Part shown: positions 24,742 through 34,089 of the stretch, piece after piece
Layout of the letters: each line of letters starts with the position of its first letter
Numbering within the stretch: the first letter of the stretch is position 1
Assembly (NCBI RefSeq): GCF_038624605.1
Contig: NZ_CP152020.1
Location: forward strand, 248,001-312,000
Direction of reading: 5' to 3'
DNA from: Psychrobacillus sp. FSL K6-4046
GTDB taxonomy: Bacteria > Bacillota > Bacilli > Bacillales_A > Planococcaceae
DNA: 64,000 nucleotides
Position numbers and translations under genes: made by a program
Notes under the pieces: model-generated
Seen by the model: only the letters and a program-made list of their open reading frames with translations
Database searches by the model: none
What the model was told of the DNA's origin: nothing

Positions 24742-27639
24742 TTATTCTTCTACTAAATAGTGGTATATATCATACTGAACGGGTTGTTCTAAAATCATGT
24801 TCATAGTAGCTACACTGTATTCTTTTCCTTTGTCGATAAGGGTGTCATTTTGTGCACTTTTTGGGTCCACTTCAACTTCTCCAAGGTAGTAAAAATCTTT
24901 ACCTTCACCGTTATGTTTTTTGACAAACAGATGAACCTTTATATTAGAGTCGGTAGAATTAACAATGGGAGAGATGTCCTTAGCTGTAATTTTTCTATTC
25001 TTGGTTGAACACCACTTAAAAACATCTGCTGATAAGAACTCGTCCATGTATTTAACTTCTGATTCATCATCGTCAGCTTTGTGGTAATTCACAAAAATAG
25101 GACATTTATTCATTTTAACTCGTCCCCCGTTTAACGTGCCTTCTTCATTAGCAGGCCAGTTTAAAAGTCTACATACATCTTTTCTAGAGTATTTCTCATA
25201 TAAAGTAAATGGATTCAATTTTTTGTATTTTTTATTTTTTTCAAAACTACATAAAATTATATCCTCTAGCAACGATCTAAATGAATCTTTTTCAATACTT
25301 TTTTGTAGTTTCTCATTTAGTTTATATATACCATTCTCTATAAAAATAATTGGTATTGAACCATAGTTTTTCTGTGCTGTTGTAACAAAAAAGTCTAAAG
25401 ATAGTAAATTTTCTACTGAAAAAATAGTCTCATCATCAATATATGTTCCGTAATCTTGTAATAATTTTAGGTAATCTATTTTAGAAATTTCCTTTTGATC
25501 CAGCAAACATTGGATTAATAAAACTTCATGGATTCTTTTTCCGTTTATTAATTCTTGAGAAAACATTGTTAATACTGCTTGTTCATATGCGTCTATTTCT
25601 ACAACAGGTTCATTAATACTAGATAAAAAATCAAAGTAATTTTTCTTATTCATAAAAATTACTTCTGGATCTATTGAATTGTTTTTAATAAAATCTATTA
25701 GCTTAGGAACCCTACCTAAACGATTTTTTAGCTCATAGTATGGAGCTTTTAGAAACTCCATATTAGACAATTTCAATTTTTTATTATCAATAGCATCAAA
25801 GATACGCTTCTTAGCAATTTCTTCGAAGTTAATTGTTGAAACTCCTTGAATGTAATTGGTGTTAACTGTTCTTCGACGAACATTATCCTTGTTCATAGAC
25901 TGATCACCAGAAAGAGCAATGGGGATAAGATAGTTATTTTTATAGTTGCCTATAAAATCAATAATAGTAACGTATTCTTTTTCGTCATGTTTGCGTAGAC
26001 CACGACCTAGTTGTTGAATAAAAATAATGCTAGATTGTGTTTGTCGAAGCATGATAATTTGGTTTAAAAATGGAATATCAATACCCTCGTTAAAAATGTC
26101 CACGGTTAAAATATAATCGAGTTCATAGCGTTCCAATTTACTAATAGCATCTTCTCTTTCGGATTGTTTATTATCACCTGTAAGAGCAACTGTTCTTATA
26201 TGATGAGTTTTTAACACTTTTGAAAGCTCATGTGCTTCTTGCTTTGAACTACAAAAAATTAAACCTCGTACTCCCTTTCCAGAATAACCGTAGTAATTAA
26301 TCTTCTCTAAGATATGCTGGACACGTTCCTCAGAAACTAAGCGCTGTAAAGAAGAAGTATCATCAATTATCTCTCCATCTCTTTCATAGTCTGTTACCCC
26401 AAAATAATGAAATGGACAAAGCATTTCTTCTTCCAAAGCGGCCTGTAGTCTAATTTCATATGCTACTTTGTAGTCAAAAAGTTCAAATATATTGAAGTTG
26501 TCTGTACGTTCGGGAGTGGCTGTCATTCCTAACAGAAATTCTGGTTCGAAATAATTTATGATGCTTTGATAAGAACTTGCCCCTGCACGATGAACTTCGT
26601 CTATTAGAATGTAATCAAAATCGTCTTTAGAAAATTGTTGTAAATGACGTGTTGATGACAAAGTTTGAACAGTGGCAAATAAGTATCTTGCATTCGTTTG
26701 TTTTGTATTACCTGAAAGGATTCCATAGTCATCTTCGTGACCACCTAATATCTTTCTATAGTCTTGTAGTGCTTTTTTTAAAATTTGCTCTCTATGCACG
26801 ATAAACAGCATTTTCTTTGGAGCAAAGTTTCGAACATCAAAAGCAGATAGGTAGGTTTTCCCTGTACCAGTAGCAGAAATAATTAACCCTTTATTAGCCC
26901 CTTTTTCACGAAGATTTCTTAATTGGCCAAGTGCTTCTACTTGCATTTTATTAGGCTGGATTGCAAGGCTATCGGCTAGTTGGTTTGATAAATATTGAGT
27001 GTTAACTTGAAGTACATTCGTAGTTTGATGGTTAATAAAAGGCTGGTTAACATAAGTCAGATTGTAGTTGTTTATCCACTCTAAGGTTAAAGGTATTGAT
27101 TCATTCCAAGCATCTTCGAATTGATTACGAAAGTGATGAATTATTTCGCCCTCTTCAAGAGATGTTAAATAGACATTCCACTCATAGTTAGCTTTTAAAG
27201 CACTATCGGTTAAATTAGAGCTTCCAACTATTAGAGAGGAATATTCTTTATGTTCAAATATGTACCCCTTTGAGTGAAAACCTTTTACGCCAGTCAACCG
27301 AACTTCTACATTTTCTAGTTTTAATAACTCTTTAAACATTTTAGGCTGATTAAAATTTAAAAAGGTAGAAGTTAAAATTCGACCTTGAATACCTTTTAGC
27401 TGTAAATCATAAAGCATAGTTTTTAAAGTAGCTAAACCACCCTCAGTAATAAAAGCTATAGAAAAGATAAAAGTTTCGCATGTCTTCATTTCTTGAAGAA
27501 GTGTAGACAAGACATTTTCATGAGATTTATTTGAAAGTAACTTAGGTTTAAATTGTCCGGTTACGGGGCTATTCTTATCTATAAAACCTTTGTGCAATGA
27601 GTTCTTCATCTTACGAATCAATGGTTCTATTATAATCAC
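24742..27639 (-). CDS. PLD-like nuclease / DEAD-DEAH helicase with DUF3427-like C-terminus
   Basis: 965 residues. Residues about 40-190 form a phospholipase-D-like domain (HSKGYIFEHKEYSSLIVGSSNLTDSA, H-x-K and the S-N pair). A type III restriction/SF2 helicase follows (SATGTGKTYL, DYILIDEVHRAGA, GMTATPERTD, VTVDIFNEGIDIPFLNQII, QQLGRGLRK). The last 350 residues match the DUF3427 style (NYHKADDDESEVKYMDEFLS, YYLGEVEVDP). Such proteins act on DNA and occur in restriction and defence loci. It starts with GTG overlapping the Nudix stop (GTGA), so it is translationally coupled to it. Confidence 0.88.
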   Translation of the reverse strand: MIIIEPLIRKMKNSLHKGFIDKNSPVTGQFKPKLLSNKSHENVLSTLLQEMKTCETFIFSIAFITEGGLATLKTMLYDLQLKGIQGRILTSTFLNFNQPKMFKELLKLENVEVRLTGVKGFHSKGYIFEHKEYSSLIVGSSNLTDSALKANYEWNVYLTSLEEGEIIHHFRNQFEDAWNESIPLTLEWINNYNLTYVNQPFINHQTTNVLQVNTQYLSNQLADSLAIQPNKMQVEALGQLRNLREKGANKGLIISATGTGKTYLSAFDVRNFAPKKMLFIVHREQILKKALQDYRKILGGHEDDYGILSGNTKQTNARYLFATVQTLSSTRHLQQFSKDDFDYILIDEVHRAGASSYQSIINYFEPEFLLGMTATPERTDNFNIFELFDYKVAYEIRLQAALEEEMLCPFHYFGVTDYERDGEIIDDTSSLQRLVSEERVQHILEKINYYGYSGKGVRGLIFCSSKQEAHELSKVLKTHHIRTVALTGDNKQSEREDAISKLERYELDYILTVDIFNEGIDIPFLNQIIMLRQTQSSIIFIQQLGRGLRKHDEKEYVTIIDFIGNYKNNYLIPIALSGDQSMNKDNVRRRTVNTNYIQGVSTINFEEIAKKRIFDAIDNKKLKLSNMEFLKAPYYELKNRLGRVPKLIDFIKNNSIDPEVIFMNKKNYFDFLSSINEPVVEIDAYEQAVLTMFSQELINGKRIHEVLLIQCLLDQKEISKIDYLKLLQDYGTYIDDETIFSVENLLSLDFFVTTAQKNYGSIPIIFIENGIYKLNEKLQKSIEKDSFRSLLEDIILCSFEKNKKYKKLNPFTLYEKYSRKDVCRLLNWPANEEGTLNGGRVKMNKCPIFVNYHKADDDESEVKYMDEFLSADVFKWCSTKNRKITAKDISPIVNSTDSNIKVHLFVKKHNGEGKDFYYLGEVEVDPKSAQNDTLIDKGKEYSVATMNMILEQPVQYDIYHYLVEE

Positions 27640-28046
27640 ATCATTTCATTTAATTTTTCACTAATAATTTTATTCACCGCAGGAATATCAGCAGGCGCAA
27701 AATTAAGTGTATGCAAATATTCCCTTTTGATCCATTTTGCATCCGCATGCTCAGATAAAACTGGAAAACCATCTAATAATTTTGCTTTATACGTTTCTAA
27801 TCTAACTATAAAATTTTCATACTCATATGTAGTATCTTCAACTTTTTGACCTACCTGAATAGTGCAATTAAATTCTTCATGTATCTCTCGATATAATGCT
27901 TGTGTTGGTGTCTCGTCTTTCTCAATTTTACCTCCAGGAAACTCCCAAAGATTGGGAAGTGTCATTTTGGAACTTCTTAATGCACAAAAAATTTCATTGT
28001 TTTCATTCTCAATAATTGCTCCTACGACATGAATTAATTTTTTCAT
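27636..28046 (-). CDS. Nudix hydrolase (MutT/NTP pyrophosphohydrolase type)
   Basis: 136 residues. The Nudix box begins GGKIEKDETPTQALYREIHEE and continues FN, matching G-x5-E-x7-R-E-U-x-E-E with Asn in place of the usual Gly. The opening VVGAIIENENNEIFCALRS and WEFPGGK are typical of 8-oxo-dGTP/5-methyl-dCTP-type (deoxy)nucleotide pyrophosphohydrolases. It is the first gene of a two-gene unit with the PLD-helicase, overlapping by 4 bp. That pairing suggests nucleotide sensing or removal linked to the helicase. The substrate is unknown. Confidence 0.9.
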   Translation of the reverse strand: MKKLIHVVGAIIENENNEIFCALRSSKMTLPNLWEFPGGKIEKDETPTQALYREIHEEFNCTIQVGQKVEDTTYEYENFIVRLETYKAKLLDGFPVLSEHADAKWIKREYLHTLNFAPADIPAVNKIISEKLNEMM

Positions 28047-28477
28047 AAAATATCCATCCTAAATTTTAATTTTATTTAAATTCATAGCTAATTATAAAAT
28101 ATAAAACAAAAAATTACTTCAAATGATTGGGAATTTATTTATTCTAGTCATTTAGCTAATGTAGATAATTACATCAGGAATAATGAAGAAATAAGAACAG
28201 CTAAGTTTTTTTAGCACTATGAATTTTAATTGAGTCAACTTATTACTTATGATTTAATGTTTAGCCCGATTAATGTATAGACTATAACAAGTCAACGACT
28301 CGGGGATCAACAAAACAGGTAAGTTAACAGCACTGTGATTTATTTAGGTTTACCTATAAAAGCAGGAATTATGAATTAGGTTCAATCGTAATGAATTTAC
28401 ACCTAAAATGGTACTCTTTGTTATTTTTAAGTAGAATAGGGTAGTAAGTAATAGATGTAATTAGGAGGAATTTTAAA
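28047..28477. other. Intergenic interval with a possible gene remnant
   Basis: A 431-bp AT-rich gap. It contains the divergent promoter areas of the Nudix operon and the next lipoprotein. At 28130-28216 an orphan stretch reads like protein (WEFIYSSHLANVDNYIRNNE, ending AKFF and stop) but has no start or ribosome site, suggesting the tail of a lost gene. No RNA gene or repeat is recognised. Confidence 0.35.
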
Positions 28478-29056
28478 TTGAGAAAGTTAACTGTAGTTCT
28501 TATGATCTTTGTTTTGTTTTTATCAGCCTGTAGTAATGAGACTGATAAAAAGGAAGGAAAGTCAAAAGATGAAAAATCAAAAGATGAAATGGTTCAGGTA
28601 ACAATTCCTTTTCGTTTTTATGATGGCGTAAGTGAGGAACAGGTACTTGAACAGGCGGACAAACTTGGGATAAGCAAAACTACAATAAATAAGGAAGATC
28701 GACTAGTTGAATATGAGATGACTAGAGGAACACAGGAGGAAATCAGTGCAGATTTAAAGAGCAACCTGAAATCGTTTGTAGAAGAAATAGAAGCGAATGA
28801 AGATATTAGCTCGATAAAGGGAATTGAATATAACAAGGAATACAATGACTACACCGCTACTGTAAACCGAGAGCTTTATGAAGCAGATGGCAATGCCCAG
28901 GGCTATGCTCTTTTAGGTCTTTTATTGAGAACACTTTATTACCATTATTTTAATGGGGAAGATTATGAAACGTATGAAGTAAAGATTGATGTAAAGGACG
29001 AGGATACGAACAAAGTATTTGATACAGTAGATTTCCCTGAGGATGGCGGAATTTAG
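28478..29056 (+). CDS. Hypothetical lipoprotein
   Basis: 192 residues from a TTG with TAGGAGG upstream. The signal peptide ends FVLFLSAC; a Lys/Asp/Glu-rich linker with a repeated SKDEKSKDE follows. The mature domain (about 150 residues) has no recognised motif. It is probably membrane-anchored outside the cell. Its single-gene setting gives no functional clue. Confidence 0.75.
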   Translation: MRKLTVVLMIFVLFLSACSNETDKKEGKSKDEKSKDEMVQVTIPFRFYDGVSEEQVLEQADKLGISKTTINKEDRLVEYEMTRGTQEEISADLKSNLKSFVEEIEANEDISSIKGIEYNKEYNDYTATVNRELYEADGNAQGYALLGLLLRTLYYHYFNGEDYETYEVKIDVKDEDTNKVFDTVDFPEDGGI

Positions 29057-29188
29057 AAATTAGAGATTCAATTGTAATGGGAAAATAAGGATGGGTTGAG
29101 TTAATTATATAAATTAGGAAGTTGGTTATACTTCTGTACACAGAGATTTTACAATGCTGTAATTTGTAGCTAAGCGAGAGGTGTTTAA

Positions 29189-29551
29189 ATGCGAAAATCA
29201 TGGGTAGTTTTATTGATATGCTGTATTTTACCAATCATTACTGGCTGTACAGAGTATGACCAAATGACCGTACAAAGTGAAATAATACAAGTTCATGCAG
29301 ATAGCCCTTCCATCCTAATAGCAAATGGTAATAGATTCACGGAAGTGAGAGAAACAACAGGTAGTGAATTCACTATTGGAGAGAAGGTTGGGGAGGTACA
29401 AGAAAATGTCGGTCGAGATATTGTACCAAGCAATAATCTTTCCTCCAATGCATTAGCGCCTGGGACGGAAATCTATTCCATTAACGAGGATCCGGATATT
29501 TACCTTGCCAAGATCTCTAGCAGTAGCTATATGATTTATATTAGTGAGTAG
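29189..29551 (+). CDS. Small hypothetical lipoprotein
   Basis: 120 residues with signal MRKSWVVLLICCILPIITGC and lipidated Cys20. The mature part is short and probably beta-rich. GAGAGGTG precedes the ATG. It lies 132 bp after the preceding lipoprotein gene and is closed by the terminator at 29587. Not recognised. Confidence 0.7.
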   Translation: MRKSWVVLLICCILPIITGCTEYDQMTVQSEIIQVHADSPSILIANGNRFTEVRETTGSEFTIGEKVGEVQENVGRDIVPSNNLSSNALAPGTEIYSINEDPDIYLAKISSSSYMIYISE

Positions 29552-29586
29552 TTTGTGTGGATGAGTTGTTAAAATATAAAAAAAGT

Positions 29587-29648
29587 AAAGGTAAAAGTGA
29601 CAAAAGCTAAGAGAGAATTTTCGCTTAACAGGTCTCTTTTACCTTTTT
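29587..29648 (+). terminator. Terminator after the small lipoprotein gene
   Basis: AAAGGTAAAAGTGAC pairs with GTCTCTTTTACCTTT (one mismatch). The loop is about 30 bases and a TTTTT end follows. Confidence 0.7.
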
Positions 29649-29653
29649 ATAAA

Positions 29654-29682
29654 ACGAAAATAGAACATATGTGTGGTATAAT
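29654..29682 (+). promoter_or_regulatory. Promoter of the type I toxin mRNA (extended -10)
   Basis: A perfect TATAAT at 29677-29682 is preceded by TGG, giving an extended -10. The -35 at 29654-29659 is weak. It predicts a transcript starting near 29690 with a roughly 60-base leader before the toxin codon. Confidence 0.65.
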
Positions 29683-29747
29683 AGAGAGATAATAGTGTGG
29701 TAGCTCAAGGGTGGTTGGTTCACTCCCGTTAGAGAGGGGGTGGTGCC

Positions 29748-29831
29748 TTGTCAGTATTCGAAGCATTGATGTTTGCGGTAGCATTTGCAACATTGGTCGT
29801 TGTAATATTGTCGTTTAACCATAAAAAATAA
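29748..29831 (+). CDS. Holin-like type I toxin peptide (TxpA/Hol-Tox family), 27 aa
   Basis: The peptide is MSVFEALMFAVAFATLVVVI followed by LSFNHKK. It is a single hydrophobic helix starting with the (S/T)-x-x-E-A-L-M signature of the Firmicute holin-like toxin family (TxpA, BsrG and relatives), with a basic tail. The start is TTG after a purine-rich GAGAGGGGGTGG site. It should insert in the cell membrane and depolarise it. Its stop codon lies inside the terminator of the antisense RNA, the family arrangement for RNA antitoxin control. Confidence 0.85.
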   Translation: MSVFEALMFAVAFATLVVVILSFNHKK

Positions 29832-29959
29832 CCCATCCTTGAGTTGAGAGCTCAGATGGGTTAATCCTAATGAAAGCCAATCCCCTTTGGGACCAACTAT
29901 TACAATGGACTGGTTGATGCACTAACATCAATCAGTCTTTTTTAATGTACGCAGTTGTT
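29822..29959 (-). ncRNA. Antisense antitoxin RNA of the type I toxin-antitoxin locus
   Basis: A minus-strand RNA of about 138 bases is predicted to begin about 7 bases after the -10 at 29966-29971. It should end at the hairpin 29829-29863 (TAACCCATC / GATGGGTTA arms plus an inner TGAG/CTCA), which is followed on that strand by TTTTTT. It would pair with the whole 3' part of the toxin mRNA, as RatA does with txpA and SR4 with bsrG. Ends are predictions from promoter and terminator. Confidence 0.75.
29908..29943 (+). terminator. Terminator of the toxin mRNA
   Basis: A 12-bp stem GACTGGTTGATG / CATCAATCAGTC (one G-U) has a 6-base loop, then TTTTTT. It lies inside the antisense RNA gene, so the two RNAs overlap tail to tail. 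Confidence 0.85.
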
Positions 29960-29965
29960 ACTTTT

Positions 29966-29994
29966 AGTATACGTTTGGAAAAAAATCTTTTCAA
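29966..29994 (-). promoter_or_regulatory. Sigma-A promoter of the antisense RNA
   Basis: On the minus strand TTGAAA and TATACT are separated by exactly 17 bp, close to consensus. It points into the toxin 3' region and is stronger in form than the toxin promoter, as expected for a labile antisense antitoxin. Confidence 0.82.
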
Positions 29995-30127
29995 GTAGTT
30001 CATCTTTTTTTAGTGACTGCTAATTACCCAAAGTGCGCTCTATCTAGATAAGATAAGGTATTAAGCGAGTAAGTATAAATCTTAAGAGCATTTTTTACAG
30101 TGAGTTTTTCCAATATCTTTTTTTAAA

Positions 30128-31003
30128 TCAGACCCCAAACCGCTGTCTATACCCACATTTTCTACACATTTCCTCAACAGCTTCTCTTCTAGTGAAACCA
30201 TCGTAAAGCGCATTTGCTCGTTCACCTTCAATTATTTCAGAGAAGGGGGTTTTGTTGATATTACCTAGGTTTATGACTCCTTCACCGTCTAAACAGCAGG
30301 GCACTACAGTTCCGTCTACCAGGATAGCAGCTTGACTTCGAAGAGCATGGCAGAAACCTTTCCCGTCGTCCTCTGGAGCCTGTAGACTTGGCCACTGGAA
30401 TTCGTGATCTTGGTTTAAGAAGACATTTGGAGCGATTTTAATCCCTTTACCTGGTTGTACCTTTTCTTCAATTCTGAAGTCTAGGTTATATTCATTCTCT
30501 AAAATTTCTAATGTTTCTCTATTTCTCCGCTGTACTAGGTCTGACACCTGGTCTTGCTGGAGGTTCCATAAGCGGTAAGAAATAATTGTGTTATGCTCTC
30601 TCGAATCACGTACGAATTCAAGAATATCTCCTAAGTACTTTTCACGATTCTCAGATCCTTCATGACCATCAAAGCTGTGAAGAGAGAAGTTGATTTGACG
30701 AAGTGCTGGTTTACCTAATAATTTCTCTCTATTCTTTTTGATTAACGTTCCGTTAGTAGTGATATTAACCTTAAAACCCTTTGCATGAGAAGCATCTAGA
30801 AGCTGATCGATACGAGCGTGGAGTAGTGGCTCTCCTTTTACATGCAGGTAAATATATCTCGTATGGTCCTTTATTTGGTCAAGGATATTATTAAATGCAT
30901 CTAATTTAATAATGTTAGCCTTACGAGCAGTGGGTGGACAAAAACTACAAGCAAGATTACAGACACTTGTAATTTCTATATACATCTTTTTAAAAGTTTT
31001 CAA
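30128..31003 (-). CDS. Radical SAM/SPASM-domain protein
   Basis: 291 residues. The radical SAM cluster motif C-x3-C-x2-C is at residues 15-22 (CNLACSFC) and a glycine-rich TTNGT segment follows. The C-terminus has a SPASM-like region (GFCHALRSQA, VPCCLDGEG, MCRKCGYRQRF) with five Cys for an auxiliary iron-sulfur cluster. It should use SAM cleavage for a radical reaction. SPASM members often modify peptides or proteins, but no precursor peptide is seen nearby. The start is TTG 31003; an ATG seven codons in is possible. Confidence 0.87.
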   Translation of the reverse strand: MKTFKKMYIEITSVCNLACSFCPPTARKANIIKLDAFNNILDQIKDHTRYIYLHVKGEPLLHARIDQLLDASHAKGFKVNITTNGTLIKKNREKLLGKPALRQINFSLHSFDGHEGSENREKYLGDILEFVRDSREHNTIISYRLWNLQQDQVSDLVQRRNRETLEILENEYNLDFRIEEKVQPGKGIKIAPNVFLNQDHEFQWPSLQAPEDDGKGFCHALRSQAAILVDGTVVPCCLDGEGVINLGNINKTPFSEIIEGERANALYDGFTRREAVEEMCRKCGYRQRFGV

Positions 31004-31167
31004 GTTTTCTTCACCGTTCCAGTTCTATTTGATAAACAACTATACTCATTTTAACAGAAAAATATTTTAGGGGGAGAGCTTTCTAAAAGTATATTTTACG
31101 GTAGAAGGAAAACCTTCAGATTTTGCCGAATGAAGCATGAGAGATAATTTTAAAGGAGGCGTGTCTA

Positions 31168-32166
31168 TTGGAAAAAAAGATTCGATGGGGAGTTTTAAGC
31201 AAGGCGAGAATTGCAAGAGAACAGCTTATCCCGGCAATCCAAAGAGCTGGAAATGCTGAGTTAGTGGCTATTGCAAGTAGAGGAAGTAAAGTGCATGAGG
31301 TTGCAAAGGAATTAGAAATTAATATCGCTTATGAAAGCTATGAAGAGCTTCTCGCCAATCCAACTATTGATGCAATCTATATTCCCTTACCTAATCATTT
31401 ACATAAGGAATGGGTGATTAAAGCAGCCAAGGCAGGAAAGCACGTACTTTGTGAAAAGCCAATTTCGCTTACGTCCCAAGAAGCAATCGAGATTATTGAA
31501 GTCTGTAAGGAACAAAATGTGAAGTTTATGGAGGCTTTCATGTATCAGCTCCACCCACAGCATACACGTGTAAAAGAACTCATCTCTTCCGGTGTTATAG
31601 GAGAGATCAAACTGGTTACTGCTAGCCACTCGTTCTATATGGAAAATAGACAAAACGAGTTTAGAATGAATCTAGAGATGGGTGGGGGTAGTCTATTCGA
31701 TGTAGGCTGTTATTGCATCCATGCCATTCGATATATGACCGGAGCAGAACCTGTTAGGGTGCATTGTATGGCAGATCTAGATAAGGAAACTAACGTTGAC
31801 ATAAGTGCATTCGGTACTTTACAGCTAGACAATGGTATTCATGCTACGTTTAATTGTAGCTTTGACATGGCTGGGAGAAATGAATATGAAATAGTGGGTT
31901 CTAAAGGAACGATTAAAGTGCTGTATGCATTTCGTCCTGACCAAAACGGCGGCTTAGGTAAAATAATGATTCAACAAGATGACATGACAAGTGAAGAAAA
32001 TATTCCTGGTGATCTTTATCGAATAGAGGTCGAACATTTCTCCAATGCTATTTTAACGAATACAAATCCCGAGGTGACAGGCGAATTTAGTATTGGAAAC
32101 ATGCGTGTAATGGAGGCCTGCCTGGAGTCGATTAAAACGGGAAAAATTATGCAGATGGTAAATTAA
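31168..32166 (+). CDS. Gfo/Idh/MocA-family NAD(P)-dependent oxidoreductase
   Basis: 332 residues from TTG, with AAAGGAGG upstream. The N-terminal Rossmann domain has GVLSKARIAREQLIPAI, IYIPLPNHLHKEWVIKA and the catalytic-lysine motif HVLCEKP. The C-terminal beta-sheet domain includes GGGSLFDVGCYCIHAIRYM. It is closest in style to the D-xylose 1-dehydrogenase/dihydrodiol dehydrogenase branch. With xynB immediately convergent and the xyl genes beyond, a role in oxidising xylose or a xylose-derived sugar is plausible but inferred. Confidence 0.87.
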   Translation: MEKKIRWGVLSKARIAREQLIPAIQRAGNAELVAIASRGSKVHEVAKELEINIAYESYEELLANPTIDAIYIPLPNHLHKEWVIKAAKAGKHVLCEKPISLTSQEAIEIIEVCKEQNVKFMEAFMYQLHPQHTRVKELISSGVIGEIKLVTASHSFYMENRQNEFRMNLEMGGGSLFDVGCYCIHAIRYMTGAEPVRVHCMADLDKETNVDISAFGTLQLDNGIHATFNCSFDMAGRNEYEIVGSKGTIKVLYAFRPDQNGGLGKIMIQQDDMTSEENIPGDLYRIEVEHFSNAILTNTNPEVTGEFSIGNMRVMEACLESIKTGKIMQMVN

Positions 32167-32183
32167 CAAAATACAGAAAGAAA

Positions 32184-32230
32184 AGCTAAACTCTTACTAG
32201 AACAGTTGTAAGAGTTTAGCTCTTCTTTTT
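32184..32230. terminator. Terminator between the Gfo/Idh/MocA gene and xynB
   Basis: A perfect 14-bp stem AGCTAAACTCTTAC / GTAAGAGTTTAGCT, then TCTTCTTTTTTT. An A-rich left flank allows use by xynB too. Confidence 0.9.
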
Positions 32231-32238
32231 TTAAAGAC

Positions 32239-33849
32239 TCATTCTGTTTCCTTATAAACAAAGTAATCAAAATCAGCAGGGATGCTTTGACCAGATGTAT
32301 CCTGACATTGCATACCAACAAATGCCCCCGTAAAAAATCCTCCGCCACGAATATAGTCATCGGATAATTTATGGGAAGCAAAAGAAAGAGGAATCGTTGT
32401 CCAATGATCACCATCCAATGAATACGAGTATTCATAAATAGATGTCTTAACCTCTACACGTAGATATACATACTCTGCATCTTCAGGTAGGACAATCTCT
32501 TTTCCTTGGAGTGGCTGGTCAAATACAAAGTTATCACATGTACTTATCTCCAGAATCCGTCCTTTTTCCTCGTGCCAGGAAATCTGTAGCGCTGTCCAAT
32601 TTTCTGTGTTGTAATAGTTCACGAGACCCGCTGATTGCTGGAAGGTATTTGGGTGGAAGGCAACTTTAGTTTCTGCAATGAAGTTAAAATGCTGCCAACG
32701 TCTTGCTATAAACGCCTGTGTAAACTTAGAAGTTAAAGATTCCTTTCCATAAAGACGCAAATGACCAGGATTGTCTTTTAGTGAAACAACGTGTTCCCCT
32801 AGTGGAATTCTCAATGATTGAAAATGAGCATTCAATGATTGTTCGTTAAAATCATCCTTTTCCTCAAAGTCCTTTTCCCATACAACTTCTTCAATCGCTG
32901 GTCCTTCAATTTCTAGTGAGGGACCATTTCCATTTACGACATATGGCCAGTCATTTTTCCATTCTAAACGTTGAATGGCAGTCTCTCTTCCAAGTGGACA
33001 AAATCCTCGTGGATCCAGTAAAGGCTGGTTGTCTCTTGGTAGTGGACGACCGGTTAAGTGTACTAAAAACCATTCATCAGTATGGGTATGGACGATGGAA
33101 GCATGACCTGACTTTTGTAATGGGTTTCGTGGATACGGGAAAGATGTTATCAATGGATTTTCTGGATGGACCTCATAAGGACCCTCTAGGTTTTTCGAAC
33201 GCGCCATAGTAGCTGCATGGTCATATTTTGTGCCCCCCTCAGCAGTTAACAAGTAGTAATAATCATTAATCTTGTATAGGTGAGGAGCTTCTACGAGCTT
33301 AATATCTGTTCCTTTAAAGATAATAGTAGATTCACCGACTAATTTTTGCTGCTCCACATCATATTCCTGAAGCGCAATACCATAGAAATTATGATGATGG
33401 AGGCGGTGATCCCACTTCATATTCACTAAATACTTCTTGCCGGATTCATCATGATATAGGGAAGGGTCAAAGCCAGAACTATTTAAATAGATAGGATCAG
33501 ACCATTCACCGTCGATTGTGTCACAAGTGACAAGATAGTTATGGCAATCTTTCCACTGTCCTTCTGTAACTTTTACATCTGTGAAAATGAGCCAAAAATG
33601 TCCATCACTGTAGGATAATGCAGGTGCCCAAACCCCACCAGAATTAGGGTTTCCCATCATATTCAATTGACTAAGACGATTAAGAGGTCGAGAAGCTAAA
33701 CGCCAATTTTTTAAATCCTTGGAATGATAAATTCCAACGCCGGGGAACCATTCAAAAGTAGAAACAGCGATATAATAGTCTTCTCCAACTCTACAAATAC
33801 TTGGATCTGGATTAAAGCCTGGTAATATAGGATTGCGAATAGTTGTCAT
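32239..33849 (-). CDS. xynB: Beta-xylosidase, glycoside hydrolase family 43
   Basis: 536 residues, the usual two-domain GH43 subfamily 11 size. The five-bladed propeller carries the three acidic residues: Asp15 (base, NPDPS), Asp128 (FDPS) and Glu187 (acid, VEAPH). The C-terminal beta-sandwich (DUF1349-like) closes the pocket. There is no signal peptide, so it acts in the cytosol on imported xylobiose and xylo-oligosaccharides, releasing xylose. It is on the same strand as and downstream of xylR, 240 bp away with its own leader. Confidence 0.93.
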   Translation of the reverse strand: MTTIRNPILPGFNPDPSICRVGEDYYIAVSTFEWFPGVGIYHSKDLKNWRLASRPLNRLSQLNMMGNPNSGGVWAPALSYSDGHFWLIFTDVKVTEGQWKDCHNYLVTCDTIDGEWSDPIYLNSSGFDPSLYHDESGKKYLVNMKWDHRLHHHNFYGIALQEYDVEQQKLVGESTIIFKGTDIKLVEAPHLYKINDYYYLLTAEGGTKYDHAATMARSKNLEGPYEVHPENPLITSFPYPRNPLQKSGHASIVHTHTDEWFLVHLTGRPLPRDNQPLLDPRGFCPLGRETAIQRLEWKNDWPYVVNGNGPSLEIEGPAIEEVVWEKDFEEKDDFNEQSLNAHFQSLRIPLGEHVVSLKDNPGHLRLYGKESLTSKFTQAFIARRWQHFNFIAETKVAFHPNTFQQSAGLVNYYNTENWTALQISWHEEKGRILEISTCDNFVFDQPLQGKEIVLPEDAEYVYLRVEVKTSIYEYSYSLDGDHWTTIPLSFASHKLSDDYIRGGGFFTGAFVGMQCQDTSGQSIPADFDYFVYKETE

Positions 33850-34089
33850 TTGTCATCATCCTTTTTATGAGTGATTTTTGTCCATTTCAAGCACATAAAC
33901 TGTAAGCCGTTATTTATTTCACTGAACGGTTATAAATCTAAAAAATTGCTGTCCATTAAACCATTTATTATCAGAAGATATAAAATCGTAATTTTCGGAT
34001 AATTAAATTTACTAATCATCACGATGTGTAAGGGAGGGAAATTAATCATTTTTTAGTCTTTAAAAAAGTAAATTGACTCCAGAAAACGT

